A stretch of DNA of 64,000 nucleotides, taken from CAYQNU01 sp964419055. Lineage in GTDB: Bacteria; Bacteroidota; Bacteroidia; Flavobacteriales_D; Parvicellaceae. The translations under genes were made by a program, and so were the position numbers. Below are positions 52,292-61,096 of the stretch, in pieces; position 1 is the stretch's first letter, and every line of letters starts with the position of its first letter. Below the pieces are notes generated by a model. That model was given only the letters and a program-made list of their open reading frames with translations. It was not told the origin of the DNA and did no database searches. The stretch is taken from positions 148,742 through 212,741 of the forward strand of contig CAYQNU010000005.1 in the NCBI GenBank assembly GCA_964419055.1. Reading direction: 5' to 3'.

Positions 52292-53533
52292 ATGAACTCA
52301 ATTTTTCATGTGAATAAAAGAATGTTGGTAATAGTATTACTGCTTCAATCAGTTGTTCTTGCTCAGGATAAAGGTGTTTTTAAAAAAGCAGAAAGCAATT
52401 ATTACCAACAAATTTTAAAAGATGTAAACGCGTTTGAAGAACAAAAAGCTCCTCAACCAGAGCATTCAATAATGGCTGTAGATCACAGCAAAGCCAGTTA
52501 CCCCAAAGATCCAGCAGCGTATAAATCCGTTTGGTTTTCAAATCCTATTTCTCAAGGGAATACAAGTACATGTTGGTGTTTTTCTACTATGTCTTTTTAT
52601 GAATCGGAAGTAAAAAGAATCACCGGAAAAGAAGTAAAACTTTCAGAGATGTATATCGTTTATTGGGAGTATGTGGAACGTGCCAAATATTTTGTTCAAC
52701 ACAGAGGCGAAATGGCATTAGGCGAGGGTTCAGAAACCAATGCTGTAGCTAAAATAATGAAATTATATGGTGTAGTCCCTTTTTCAGATTATACCGGTTT
52801 AATGCCCGGTCAAAAATTCCATAACCACGATAAAATGTTTTCTGAGATTGAGTCGTATTTAGGTCATGTAAAAGCTACGAATGCTTGGAATGAAAATGAA
52901 GTGGTTAAAACCGTTAAAGCCATTTTAGAACATTATTTGGGTCAAATACCCAACAGTGTGGCTGTTGATGGCAAAATAATGACACCTAATGATTATTACT
53001 TAACGTATTTGCAATTAAACAGCGATAATTATGTAAACGTGATGAGTTTAATGAAAACTCCTTATTGGAAAAAAACATTATATGATGTACCCGACAACTG
53101 GTGGAGAAGCAGTGATTATTACAATGTTCCATTGACCGATTTTGTGGGTGCAGTGAAAATGGCCATAAAAAATGGGTATTCATTAAGTATTGGAGGAGAT
53201 GTTTCTGAAGTAGGATTTGATAAATCCGAACAAGTAGCTATCATTCCCGATTTTGATGTGCCTTCAAGCCATATCAATGAATTTTCGCGTCAATTGCGTT
53301 TTGAAAATGGAACAACAACCGATGATCATGCTATGCATTTGGTAGGATATCAAGAAGTAAACGGAAAAACGTGGTTCTTATTAAAAGATAGCGGTTCGGG
53401 GTCACGAAATTGTGGAGAAAACTGTAAATCATTTGGATATTATTTTATGCACGAGGATTATTTAAAACTAAAAATCATGACCTTCACCGTGCATAAAAAT
53501 GCAGTAACGGATCTTTTGAAAAAGATGCAATAA
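52292..53533 (+). CDS. Secreted C1 family cysteine peptidase (bleomycin hydrolase / aminopeptidase C-like)
   Basis: A 413-residue protein with a signal peptide (~1-25, ending VVLAQ). The papain-like C1 peptidase core has NPISQGNTSTCWCFST with the catalytic Cys94, and DDHAMHLVGYQ with His346. It resembles PepC/bleomycin hydrolase proteins, which are usually cytoplasmic, but this one is exported. The third catalytic position, usually Asn in a N-S-W context, appears as LKDSGSGS with Asp366; this may be a real substitution or a misreading of the alignment. It is transcribed alone. Confidence 0.85.
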   Translation: MNSIFHVNKRMLVIVLLLQSVVLAQDKGVFKKAESNYYQQILKDVNAFEEQKAPQPEHSIMAVDHSKASYPKDPAAYKSVWFSNPISQGNTSTCWCFSTMSFYESEVKRITGKEVKLSEMYIVYWEYVERAKYFVQHRGEMALGEGSETNAVAKIMKLYGVVPFSDYTGLMPGQKFHNHDKMFSEIESYLGHVKATNAWNENEVVKTVKAILEHYLGQIPNSVAVDGKIMTPNDYYLTYLQLNSDNYVNVMSLMKTPYWKKTLYDVPDNWWRSSDYYNVPLTDFVGAVKMAIKNGYSLSIGGDVSEVGFDKSEQVAIIPDFDVPSSHINEFSRQLRFENGTTTDDHAMHLVGYQEVNGKTWFLLKDSGSGSRNCGENCKSFGYYFMHEDYLKLKIMTFTVHKNAVTDLLKKMQ

Positions 53534-53706
53534 TTATTGATTGTATTTTTCTTTTTGCCATTAAGTGTGCTATCATTGAGCAATTGATTGTTGAAAAATT
53601 GAACGCTTCTGTAAATTTTGAGTAAAAAGGGTGCTTACTTTTACCTCAGCCTTTTTTAGGTACGTTTTTTGACTACCGGTCTCAAATTTTTATTAAGTTC
53701 AATTAT

Positions 53707-54834
53707 ATGAAGTATAGTTTACTCACCATTTTGTTTTTAGGATGTTCGTCCACACTATTTTCACAAGCCACCATTGATCCAGCTGTTGTGGAACGTACCA
53801 CTTTTACGTTGAATAATTTTTTAGATGAACACAATGAAGCACTTAATTACAAAGTAAATGAGGTGTTCTCTAAATTCAAAAATGATACACTTATTGTAGG
53901 TCAAATGATTGTGCCAGCTGTAGGAAAGCATGGCAAACCAACCGAGCATGTCATTAAATTAGCACAAAAAGGATGGATTGGGGGTGTATTATTGTTGAAT
54001 GGAACCATGGAAAGTTTTACTCAATTTGTAAAAACATTTGATAGCATTGCTAAAGTGCACGGTTTTTTAAAACCCATTTACAGTGCTGATGCTGAACCAA
54101 CTTTGATTAAAACCAAAATTATGGGTTCTACACCCGTTCCTCGAACGAATAAAATAAAAACGGAAGAAAAAGTGGCCGAAGTAGCCAATATCATCAGCCA
54201 AGATTTGAAAAAAATCGGAATTACCCAAAACTATGCACCCGTAATTGATGCTTCACCTAATCAAACAGTAAATAATAGAAGTTTTGGAATAAGTATGGAT
54301 ACCGTTATTCCTTTTTCAAAAGTTTTTATTCGTGAAACACAAAAAAACGGAATTGCAGCTACGGCCAAACATTTCCCAGGTCACGGTTTTGTGGTGGGTG
54401 ATTCACACGAAAAATTATTATTTATAGATGGTGAAATGAAAGAAGTAGCCAACTATTCACCTATGATAGAAGCAGGTGTAATATCCATTATGGTGGGACA
54501 CATTGCTGTTAAAAACAATGCTAAGTATAATACTGGTGGCTTGCCTTCAACTTGTTCACGTGCCATCGTAACCGATTTATTAAAAACCGAAATGAAATTT
54601 AAAGGAATTGTTGTTACCGATGCTATGAATATGGGTGGTGTGATTACGGTAAAAAACTCCGGCTTAAAAGCGTCTATGGCAGGTTGCGATATGTTATTGA
54701 TGCCCGTTAAAGAGCAAAGCGATATATTTGACATTGTAGCCAAAATGAACGAAGATCGCGCTTTCAAAGCACAAGTGTATGACTCTGTAAAGAAAATCAT
54801 TAAACTAAAAATCTGCCTAGGGTTGGTGGAGTAA
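53707..54834 (+). CDS. Glycoside hydrolase family 3 protein (beta-N-acetylhexosaminidase-like)
   Basis: A 375-residue protein with a signal sequence ending at about LFSQ (the stretch FLGCSS could act as a lipobox). It has the GH3 N-terminal TIM barrel: WIGGVLLLNGT, YSADAEPT, NYAPVIDASPNQTVNNRSFG, the substrate-binding AKHFPGHG with K221-H222, GDSH (the Asp/His general acid-base dyad of NagZ-type enzymes), and VTDAMNMGGV with nucleophile Asp305. It has no C-terminal GH3 domain, as is usual for NagZ-type enzymes. Likely substrate is GlcNAc-containing peptidoglycan or chitin fragments. Confidence 0.88.
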   Translation: MKYSLLTILFLGCSSTLFSQATIDPAVVERTTFTLNNFLDEHNEALNYKVNEVFSKFKNDTLIVGQMIVPAVGKHGKPTEHVIKLAQKGWIGGVLLLNGTMESFTQFVKTFDSIAKVHGFLKPIYSADAEPTLIKTKIMGSTPVPRTNKIKTEEKVAEVANIISQDLKKIGITQNYAPVIDASPNQTVNNRSFGISMDTVIPFSKVFIRETQKNGIAATAKHFPGHGFVVGDSHEKLLFIDGEMKEVANYSPMIEAGVISIMVGHIAVKNNAKYNTGGLPSTCSRAIVTDLLKTEMKFKGIVVTDAMNMGGVITVKNSGLKASMAGCDMLLMPVKEQSDIFDIVAKMNEDRAFKAQVYDSVKKIIKLKICLGLVE

Positions 54835-54887
54835 ATTCAAGTCGACAATCGATTGACGATTTTAGATTTACGATTTACGATTGATAA

Positions 54888-55020
54888 CCTTGAGTTCATT
54901 CTAAAAAATTAGTTTCAATCTAAAATCTAACATCTACAATCTAACTTCCATTAAATTCCTTGAGTACATTCTAAAGCAATAGTTTCAATCTAACATCTAC
55001 AATCTAAAATCTACAATCTA
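54888..55020. repeat. Two ~70-bp direct repeats built from TCTAA(C/A)ATCTA motifs
   Basis: CCTTGAGTTCATTCTAAAAA at 54888 returns as CCTTGAGTACATTCTAAAGC at 54958, a 70-base period. Each copy continues into an AGTTTCAATCTAA stretch followed by short TCTAAAATCTAACATCTACAA words. The array lies between convergent genes and runs up to the stop of the GYDIA kinase gene. Confidence 0.65.
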
Positions 55021-55956
55021 AAAAATCATTTCATCAAACGAAAGAATTGTTGAATATCCTTTTTCTCTAAAATAATCCAAATCACTTGATTTTCCGGTTA
55101 CCATTATAAAATCACCGCCCCAAGCGCCCAGTGATTTTATGCTGCCGCCTTTGTATAATTGAAACAAATCTTCTTTTATCGTATTTCGTTGCAAAACAGT
55201 TGATAAAATCATTTCATGCGTTTCAATGAGTTCATTAAAATAGGATAGGTCTTTAACGGTTAATAGTTGTTTGGTTAAGTCCGATATGGTTTCGCATAAA
55301 GGTGCCAAATCAATATCTTTTTTCAAGCTGCTGTAGGATGCCACCTCTCGATCACTTTTTTGTTTTTGATTGAGATGGATAAAATAAATGGAATCCGATA
55401 ATTTAGTAAAGGGTTTATTGAGCAATAAGGTAACATGCGGTTCTTTAGAATGGGGTTTCAATTCATACAAAAGGGGTTGGGTAGTTTTACCACAAGCAAT
55501 ATCATAACCGCTGCCATTGGTCATGGCAAAATGCAACGCAAAAGCATCTATTTCAAAAAGTTGTGCTAAGGTAACCAATAGGGTAGAACTGCTTCCTAAT
55601 CCCCAATTGGTGGGAAAGGTAAGTTGGGTTTGAACGAAAGCTCCTGCTAAAAATGGGTTGCGATTTTCTGGGCTGGTGACCGAACAACAATAGGTAAGTA
55701 ATTTTTTTAGAAAGACTGCTTTATCGGTGTCATTGGTTTCAAGTATGTTCAATTGACTATCCAATTTGGCACTGAACCACAACTCATGTTGATGATCATA
55801 ACTTTGCCAAGTTATTTCAGCGCTGAGGTTGAATATACATTCTAGCGATTGACCAAATTTACACGGAAAAGCCAATGAAACAGCTCCATCCAAGATGACG
55901 TATTCACCCGTAATAAGTAGTTTGCCGTTGGCATAAAAAGAGGATTGATTCGACAT
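55018..55956 (-). CDS. GYDIA family GHMP kinase
   Basis: A ~312-residue GHMP-superfamily kinase. It opens with FYANGKLLITGEYVILDGAV (motif 1), has WGLGSSSTLLVTLAQLF (the GHMP phosphate-binding motif 2) and NGSGYDIACG, the Gly-Tyr-Asp-Ile-Ala signature of the group found in Bacteroidota. In those bacteria it is thought to relate to the mevalonate or related isoprenoid pathway, but its exact substrate is not established. I chose the ATG at 55956 because the 55983 start would overlap the upstream DUF445 gene, which stops at 55961, and would add a non-family N-terminus. The gap to DUF445 is 4 bases, so they are likely an operon. Confidence 0.85.
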   Translation of the reverse strand: MSNQSSFYANGKLLITGEYVILDGAVSLAFPCKFGQSLECIFNLSAEITWQSYDHQHELWFSAKLDSQLNILETNDTDKAVFLKKLLTYCCSVTSPENRNPFLAGAFVQTQLTFPTNWGLGSSSTLLVTLAQLFEIDAFALHFAMTNGSGYDIACGKTTQPLLYELKPHSKEPHVTLLLNKPFTKLSDSIYFIHLNQKQKSDREVASYSSLKKDIDLAPLCETISDLTKQLLTVKDLSYFNELIETHEMILSTVLQRNTIKEDLFQLYKGGSIKSLGAWGGDFIMVTGKSSDLDYFREKGYSTILSFDEMIF

Positions 55957-55960
55957 CGAT

Positions 55961-57172
55961 TTAAAAAACAAAAAGTTGCACAAATCCGGTTATCATTCCC
56001 AACACAGCTCCAATCAAAATGAGTTTAAGTTCATCTTCTTGAAATACTGGGCGCAAAAAACCAACAAATTCGGGTGGTGAGAGATTGATCATTTTAGTTC
56101 TAAAAACCGTATTCAAATCCATAGCCGATTCAGCATAAGAAAATACTGGTTTAACCGAACGGGGCAACTCCTTGATGGTTTTATTTACGGCTATTTTTTT
56201 CATGTTTTCATAGTTTTGATCTCCGCCAATAAATTTTATGAGCGGACGTGATAAACCGGCCGCATCATCTATAGCTGCTTTAGCGTGTTTAGAAACCAAA
56301 TCAATGAACTTTTGTTTACTCGGGCCATTAATTATAGCTGCAAAAATTCGGTCAAAAGTAAAAATTTCGTGCGCCAACATCGATGCATATTCGGTCGAAA
56401 CTTCGACTTGACGTTTGATGAATAAACCTTGGAATTTCATTCCCAAGATTGATATCGGATGCACCGGTTGAAAAATCAGTTTCAAAGCGAGCCAGTTGGT
56501 CGCATACCCCACAATTAATCCAAAAAGAGGTAAAATCCACCATTCTTTGTAAAAATACCAAACCCCCATTTGTACCAAACCAAACAGCAATCCAAAGTAG
56601 ATTCCACTTCGTTCGATAAATTTAAACTCTTCACGGCCACACTTTAAGAAAATCTCATTCAACAAGGTTTTATCTTGCATGAGTCGGTTTACTACCATTT
56701 CTTTGATGTCAAAAACATCTTCAATATTTTCTTTTACTTCAGCCATTATTTCGGTTACCACTTTGGGCATATCACGACTGATACGAGCGTAAGCAATTTT
56801 TTTAGCACTGGGAGGAATCCGATTCCATGTATCGGGCATTTGTTGCGCCATAAACTCATCCATTATTTCTTTGGCCATTCGGTCAAATTGTGGACGCATT
56901 TCTTCAGCAACTTTTTCAGGTTTTATTTGGGAAAAGAGTTCTTTAACATCTACAAGTTTTGTGGTCCATAGATCCACAGAAATTTGAGCCATTTTTTTGG
57001 CTTTACTGGGTATGATTCCTTGCCAGCCCAAATAGGGTTTAATACCAAAAAACTCAACAGGGTAGAAGGTCATTTTTAGCGCCAACACATTTGTTCCCCA
57101 ACCCACAATAGCGCTGGTAACGGGAATTGAAATGTACATGATTAAATCTTGGTATTCTTGCCAGAAAGTCAT
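55961..57172 (-). CDS. DUF445 family membrane protein
   Basis: A 403-residue protein with a first helix (about 10-32, containing PVTSAIVGWGTNVLALKMTF), a long helical cytoplasmic-type middle (residues ~60-185), a pair of central helices that repeat the signature (GLIVGYATNWLALKLIFQPV near 222-241), and a short C-terminal membrane segment (LILIGAVLGMITGFVQLFVF). The duplicated G-x-x-T-N-x-L-A-L-K motif is the mark of DUF445/YheB-like proteins, linked to envelope or spore membranes in other bacteria but with no proven activity. It is followed 4 bases later by the GYDIA kinase gene. Confidence 0.85.
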   Translation of the reverse strand: MTFWQEYQDLIMYISIPVTSAIVGWGTNVLALKMTFYPVEFFGIKPYLGWQGIIPSKAKKMAQISVDLWTTKLVDVKELFSQIKPEKVAEEMRPQFDRMAKEIMDEFMAQQMPDTWNRIPPSAKKIAYARISRDMPKVVTEIMAEVKENIEDVFDIKEMVVNRLMQDKTLLNEIFLKCGREEFKFIERSGIYFGLLFGLVQMGVWYFYKEWWILPLFGLIVGYATNWLALKLIFQPVHPISILGMKFQGLFIKRQVEVSTEYASMLAHEIFTFDRIFAAIINGPSKQKFIDLVSKHAKAAIDDAAGLSRPLIKFIGGDQNYENMKKIAVNKTIKELPRSVKPVFSYAESAMDLNTVFRTKMINLSPPEFVGFLRPVFQEDELKLILIGAVLGMITGFVQLFVF

Positions 57173-57250
57173 AGTTGAAAAAAAATTAGACTTTAAAAGT
57201 AAGATAAAAGTTTATTTTAATTACTTTCACACTATTAAAAATTCTAAAAA

Positions 57251-57724
57251 ATGAAAAAATCAATTCATTTCATTGTTCCCGTACTTGTTTTTTCAATGGT
57301 TTTGGTATCGAGTTGCTATAAGTTGAATCAAAATCACATTATGAAAGGAAAGTGGTACGTTAATGCTTTTGAAGTAAATGGTGGAAGCACTAATTTGATG
57401 GAAGGTGTGTTACCCGATTACGTGGATGGAAATGGACAATATTATGTATATATGCTCGATAATGGTTTGTTGAGAGGGGAATATTTTGTAGCTGATACGC
57501 TTTATTATTTTAGAACGGGTTATTGGAATATGCCACACAAAGACAGTGTTTATTTTAAAGTAGATCGTTTTATTGACGGCAAATTCTACATTGAGCAAGT
57601 GTCATCTAAAGCCTTTTTATTGACCAGTGATGACAACAACATCGCATTTTTTAATTTGGGAAGAGCCAAAACTGTTATGCGCATTTCAAGAGGAGAATAT
57701 GTTGATCCTGATGATACTAAGTAA
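57251..57724 (+). CDS. Hypothetical lipoprotein
   Basis: A 157-residue protein with a lipoprotein signal ending LVSSC (lipobox Cys at about residue 22). The mature part is beta-rich: MKGKWYVNAFEVNGGSTNL, DYVDGNGQYYVYMLDNGL, TGYWNMPHKDSVYFKVDRF. It looks like a small lipocalin-like or beta-sandwich fold (the GKWYV start resembles lipocalin/avidin folds), but I do not assign a family. It is divergent from the DUF445 gene and ends 18 bases before a convergent gene. Confidence 0.65.
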   Translation: MKKSIHFIVPVLVFSMVLVSSCYKLNQNHIMKGKWYVNAFEVNGGSTNLMEGVLPDYVDGNGQYYVYMLDNGLLRGEYFVADTLYYFRTGYWNMPHKDSVYFKVDRFIDGKFYIEQVSSKAFLLTSDDNNIAFFNLGRAKTVMRISRGEYVDPDDTK

Positions 57725-57742
57725 CTTTAGTTATAGTAGTTT

Positions 57743-59092
57743 TCACAACTTCTCTTTATACAAAAACTTCTTTTGCTGCGATTCATAAGGTCTGTATATA
57801 TAAAATATATAGCCATTTTCAATTTTTACGTTTGACACAAATCGATTCGATAATTTTATAGAAGAGGTTAACATTCCTGTTTGCGTGTTAAGTTGCCTAA
57901 TATAGTTGTAGCCTGCTTTATCAAATAGGGCATAAATAGTATCTGTAGCTTCATCTTGAAGTAAAGGTTGTTCCCATTTTTCACCCCCATTAGAGACATA
58001 ATAGTTGATAAAAACTGAATCCATCACCTCATGATTGAAATGGTATCGGTATAAATAACTTTTATATTGATCAAAAATATGAACCGTATCACGAATAACG
58101 AAAAATGGGGCATAAACCGGTTTGTACAACAAATCTTGAGTAAAGGATTGAGCACCAATCCAAATTTCTTTGTCGATACCCGTTTCTTGTTCTTTTCGAT
58201 AGGCCCAAAGTTTATCTCTACCACTAACGTATTTATATTGTGCTCGGTACAATTCCATCATAAAATCGTCTTTCACCTCTCGTATCAAATGCTGTGTGGT
58301 ATCTGAACGTTGGGTGCAATAAAAATTGACTGCTGGATACAACGAATTATAATCGGAATAGTAATAATTGTTGCCAATGGTATCCAGTATTCGATTGTGA
58401 AACCCGTAAAAATCTTCTTTTGAAACCGCGCTAAGATTAATATCTTCGTTTCTTAAGTTGATCAAAAATATTCCTTCGGTAGTAATTAGGTAATTGTTTT
58501 TCGCATAATCCGTAAACAAACGATCTGATTTGTAAGGAATTATAAAAGAAGCTATTTTTTGTTGATGTTCATCTGTCAACCATAATTGGGAACCTTTTTC
58601 GAATGTTTTTTCATATACCAATAATAAAAGTCGATTGTTGGGTAACAAAACAAAATCTTGAACAGAAACTTCTGCATTTCCAAAAACAGTATCTACTTTA
58701 TTTACACTGAATGTAAAAATATCCAATTCATTAGAACTCAATAAAACCTCGTGAGTTATGGTTTTGGAGGAACTGGTTTTTAATGTTTTTGCGGTAATAA
58801 TTTTTATGTACTGCTGGTATCCACTGTGTTTGAAAACTAACGTGTCGGTTGTGTTCCAATCAAATGATAGGGAATATTCACCTTTAGCATTAGATCGTGT
58901 TTCATTTGTGGGATTACTTTTTAAGTAAATTTTCACATCAGGAATTCGAATAGTAGGCTCTGATTTATCGCTAACGGTTCCTTTTATAGTGTACGTTTGA
59001 GAATGAAGGGAAGACGAAAAATAAAACGTGGAGAACAAAAGGATGCTCATCCACGTTTTTAAAACAGTCTTATTTAAATATTCTCCAAGCAT
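57743..59092 (-). CDS. CarboxypepD_reg-like domain protein with unknown propeller-like region
   Basis: A 449-residue protein with a signal peptide (about 14-32, ending LHSQ). A CarboxypepD_reg-like domain follows (YTIKGTVSDKSEPTIRIPDV, SNAKGEYSLSFDW; about 33-115). The remaining ~330 residues are beta-rich with repeated blades of the kind LLLLVYEKTFEKGSQLWLTD and IWIGAQSFTQDLLYKP. They could be a beta-propeller but I recognise no specific family. No TonB-dependent barrel follows. Likely envelope protein of unknown role. Confidence 0.65.
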   Translation of the reverse strand: MLGEYLNKTVLKTWMSILLFSTFYFSSSLHSQTYTIKGTVSDKSEPTIRIPDVKIYLKSNPTNETRSNAKGEYSLSFDWNTTDTLVFKHSGYQQYIKIITAKTLKTSSSKTITHEVLLSSNELDIFTFSVNKVDTVFGNAEVSVQDFVLLPNNRLLLLVYEKTFEKGSQLWLTDEHQQKIASFIIPYKSDRLFTDYAKNNYLITTEGIFLINLRNEDINLSAVSKEDFYGFHNRILDTIGNNYYYSDYNSLYPAVNFYCTQRSDTTQHLIREVKDDFMMELYRAQYKYVSGRDKLWAYRKEQETGIDKEIWIGAQSFTQDLLYKPVYAPFFVIRDTVHIFDQYKSYLYRYHFNHEVMDSVFINYYVSNGGEKWEQPLLQDEATDTIYALFDKAGYNYIRQLNTQTGMLTSSIKLSNRFVSNVKIENGYIFYIYRPYESQQKKFLYKEKL

Positions 59093-59162
59093 ATAGATAG
59101 GAAATTACACCTATGATGCCAATTGGACAAAATTTCCATAAATAAGCATAAAAAAATAATGT

Positions 59163-59582
59163 TTAAGATTCCATTGATTTCATAAGAGCATCTTTCCATT
59201 CTGAAAAAACAGGAACAGTAGAATCATCTTCGAAATTCATACACACCAAAATGCTGCGACCTTTGGTGCATAATTCTTCAGCTCCATTTTCTTTGGTTTT
59301 ATACAACTCATAAGATAACGTAAAACTTTTGTTACCCACGTGGTCACATTTGGTGATTACGTGAACTTGGTCATTCAAATATATAGGTGTAATGTAATCC
59401 ACTTCATTTCTACCCAATACAATTCCTTTTTTTCTCCAAGGCCATTCGCTACCCGTCATTTGAAAAAGAAAATCAATTCTACCTTGTTCAAAAAAACAAA
59501 GGTATTTACTGTTATGTACGTGTCCAGCCATATCAATATCAGCAAATCGGATGGCAAGAAGGGTTTTAGTTTTGGTTTGCAT
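59163..59582 (-). CDS. Acyl-CoA thioesterase, 4HBT (hotdog) family
   Basis: A 139-residue hotdog-fold thioesterase. RFADIDMAGHVHNSKYLCFF is the 4HBT signature, with the catalytic Asp in ADIDMAGHV, and FFEQGRIDFL follows on the long helix. Strands such as VDYITPIYLNDQVHVITKCD and SFTLSYELYKTKENG complete the fold. Such enzymes hydrolyse acyl-CoA thioesters such as 4-hydroxybenzoyl-CoA or fatty acyl-CoA. The length is normal. Substrate not assignable. It is followed on the same strand, after a 70-base gap, by the unrelated CarboxypepD_reg-like gene. Confidence 0.88.
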   Translation of the reverse strand: MQTKTKTLLAIRFADIDMAGHVHNSKYLCFFEQGRIDFLFQMTGSEWPWRKKGIVLGRNEVDYITPIYLNDQVHVITKCDHVGNKSFTLSYELYKTKENGAEELCTKGRSILVCMNFEDDSTVPVFSEWKDALMKSMES

Positions 59583-59610
59583 AAGTGGTGATTTTATAGA
59601 ATTGTTTTGA

Positions 59611-60006
59611 TTATGAAATTGGGTTAAGTACTACACTAAAAACAGTAACCGAATTAATGTCTCTACCATAGTAGAATTTATCTAAGGCCAATTGAATGTT
59701 TTTAGCTCTAAAATAGGAGGTGTGTAATTTGTTATCGCCTTTTAAATTCCATTGAATGGTGTACGAATTTTCGACTTCAATTGAATTTTTTACGTATTTA
59801 AGCATAGCTTCCAATGCTTCAATTTTGTCGCGACCTTTAGTAGCATGAAACAAAAAAGATTGTTTATGTTTGGGATTAATCGTGATTACTTCCAATTCAA
59901 CATCGCTAGCAATGGCTTTGAATTCGAATAAAATATTATCCGATTCTATGTTTATACCTTCTTTGATGGCGTGTTGCAATTCCGCAGTTCGGATGTGATT
60001 TTCCAT
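59611..60006 (-). CDS. Conserved-looking hypothetical protein
   Basis: A ~131-residue soluble protein with a mixed alpha/beta pattern (NILFEFKAIASDVELEVITI, then FHATKGRDKIEALEAMLKYV). No family recognised. I chose the ATG at 60006 because the upstream in-frame start at 60093 lies beyond a TATATTTG promoter box (60047-60054) that would then be inside the gene. No signal peptide, so probably cytoplasmic. It is followed 28 bases downstream by the thioesterase gene on the same strand. Confidence 0.6.
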   Translation of the reverse strand: MENHIRTAELQHAIKEGINIESDNILFEFKAIASDVELEVITINPKHKQSFLFHATKGRDKIEALEAMLKYVKNSIEVENSYTIQWNLKGDNKLHTSYFRAKNIQLALDKFYYGRDINSVTVFSVVLNPIS

Positions 60007-60046
60007 AATAATAGTGAGCAAAAAGGATGAATTCAATTTACCTCTG

Positions 60047-60054
60047 CAAATATA
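60047..60054 (-). promoter_or_regulatory. -7 box (TATATTTG) for the hypothetical gene at 59611-60006
   Basis: TATATTTG on the minus strand matches TAnnTTTG and lies about 40 bases before the ATG at 60006. It argues against the longer start at 60093. Confidence 0.45.
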
Positions 60055-60315
60055 GGTATTCAACTTTTTATTTTGAATGAAATGTGTGAGCAATTATGAA
60101 AAAAAACTTTAGTAGCATGTTTAAATAGCTATTTTAATGTTTGAAAGCTAAATGTTATTTTTAAAAACAAATTTAGAATGTTTCATGAAGCCAGCTATAA
60201 AACTTGAAGAATTTCATAGTTTTTCGTTTATCAATGTTTTTAATCCTTTCAAATTTAGTTTTTTGATGTGAATCATAAAGCGGTAAACGGATGATGATGG
60301 GTTAAGTACTTTTCA

Positions 60316-60323
60316 TAAATTTG
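60316..60323 (+). promoter_or_regulatory. -7 box (TAAATTTG) for the Tudor-like gene
   Basis: TAAATTTG matches TAnnTTTG. The first ATG (60333) is only 9 bases downstream, so the ATG at 60351, which opens a clean signal peptide, is the likelier start. Confidence 0.5.
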
Positions 60324-60350
60324 TACTGAATTATGCATAAATCCTTTACT

Positions 60351-61046
60351 ATGAAAAGCTTGTTTTTATCGCTTCTTTGCTTAATCTCTGTAATGAGTGC
60401 AGCCCAATCGACATTTAAAGTTGGTGATGAAGTTACCGTCAATTGGCAAGAAGGTGGAACGTATTATCCGGGTAAAATTGCCGAAATAAAAGATACACTT
60501 TATTTTATTAAATACAATGATGGAGACAGTGAATGGACATCAGCAAAAAATATCAAATTGACGGTATTTGAATGGCCAGAAAATTCATGTAAAGACCTAA
60601 CTTCAAAATTTAAAGTTGGGGATGCCGTGGACGTAATTGAAGAGGGTGTTTGGTATGATGCTACTGTGCTAAAAGTCAATAAAGGTCAATATTATATTCA
60701 TTATGATGGTTGGTCAAGCACATATGACATTGTAGTGAATAACGATCAGATTAGAGCCCGAACAAAAAAAGCGACTACTACCACAACTCAAAGTTCTTCT
60801 TCAACGAATTCATCTAGTACTACTTCGTCTTCAGATAAAGTGACATTCAAAATTCAAAATACCTGTCTTAAGGACGTGGTAATGTTGATTGATGATGTTC
60901 AATATCCCATTGCGCGCAATTCGAGTATTACGGTTACTGTGAAAGTAGGTGCTCACGTATATGCTTTATCAGGTTCTAAAAAATCCTATAGAGGTGCTGT
61001 ATCACCTAATGATTATATGAATAATTTTTACCCTGATTGTAATTAA
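60351..61046 (+). CDS. Secreted protein with two Tudor/agenet-like domains
   Basis: A ~231-residue protein with a signal peptide (MKSLFLSLLCLISVMSAAQ). Two ~50-residue SH3-like barrels follow: KVGDEVTVNWQEGGTYYPGK with FIKYNDGDSEWTSAKNIK, and KVGDAVDVIEEGVWYDATVL with YYIHYDGWSSTYDIVV. The V-G-D...W...Y...D-G-x-x-x-W/Y pattern is that of Tudor/agenet/MBT-like folds. A Ser/Thr-rich linker (about 142-162) leads to a C-terminal ~70-residue beta domain (VTFKIQNTCLKDVVMLIDDV). Exported Tudor-like proteins in bacteria have no known ligand; methylated peptides are the eukaryotic target but that is not shown here. Confidence 0.7.
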   Translation: MKSLFLSLLCLISVMSAAQSTFKVGDEVTVNWQEGGTYYPGKIAEIKDTLYFIKYNDGDSEWTSAKNIKLTVFEWPENSCKDLTSKFKVGDAVDVIEEGVWYDATVLKVNKGQYYIHYDGWSSTYDIVVNNDQIRARTKKATTTTTQSSSSTNSSSTTSSSDKVTFKIQNTCLKDVVMLIDDVQYPIARNSSITVTVKVGAHVYALSGSKKSYRGAVSPNDYMNNFYPDCN

Positions 61047-61096
61047 ATTTCTTTTTTAACAGCTAAGTTCGCAGCGTTTTTTCAAAAATTAAGTAA

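Larger units (their letters stand above)
60007..60350. other. Divergent intergenic region with two promoter boxes
   Basis: This 344-base AT-rich gap separates the minus-strand hypothetical gene (ATG at 60006) from the plus-strand Tudor-like gene (ATG at 60351). It holds TATATTTG at 60047-60054 on the minus strand and TAAATTTG at 60316-60323 on the plus strand. No ORF, RNA gene or further repeat is evident between them. Confidence 0.55.

Noticed and set aside
53624..53660. Possible terminator after the C1 peptidase gene
   Set aside because: Only a 7-pair AAAAAGG/CCTTTTT stem with a ~20-base loop; too weak to call.
55957..55983. Earlier start for the GYDIA kinase
   Set aside because: It would overlap the DUF445 gene and add residues before the conserved N-terminal strand.
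60007..60093. Longer start for the hypothetical gene at 59611
   Set aside because: A TATATTTG promoter box would fall inside the coding region; the ATG at 60006 is better placed.
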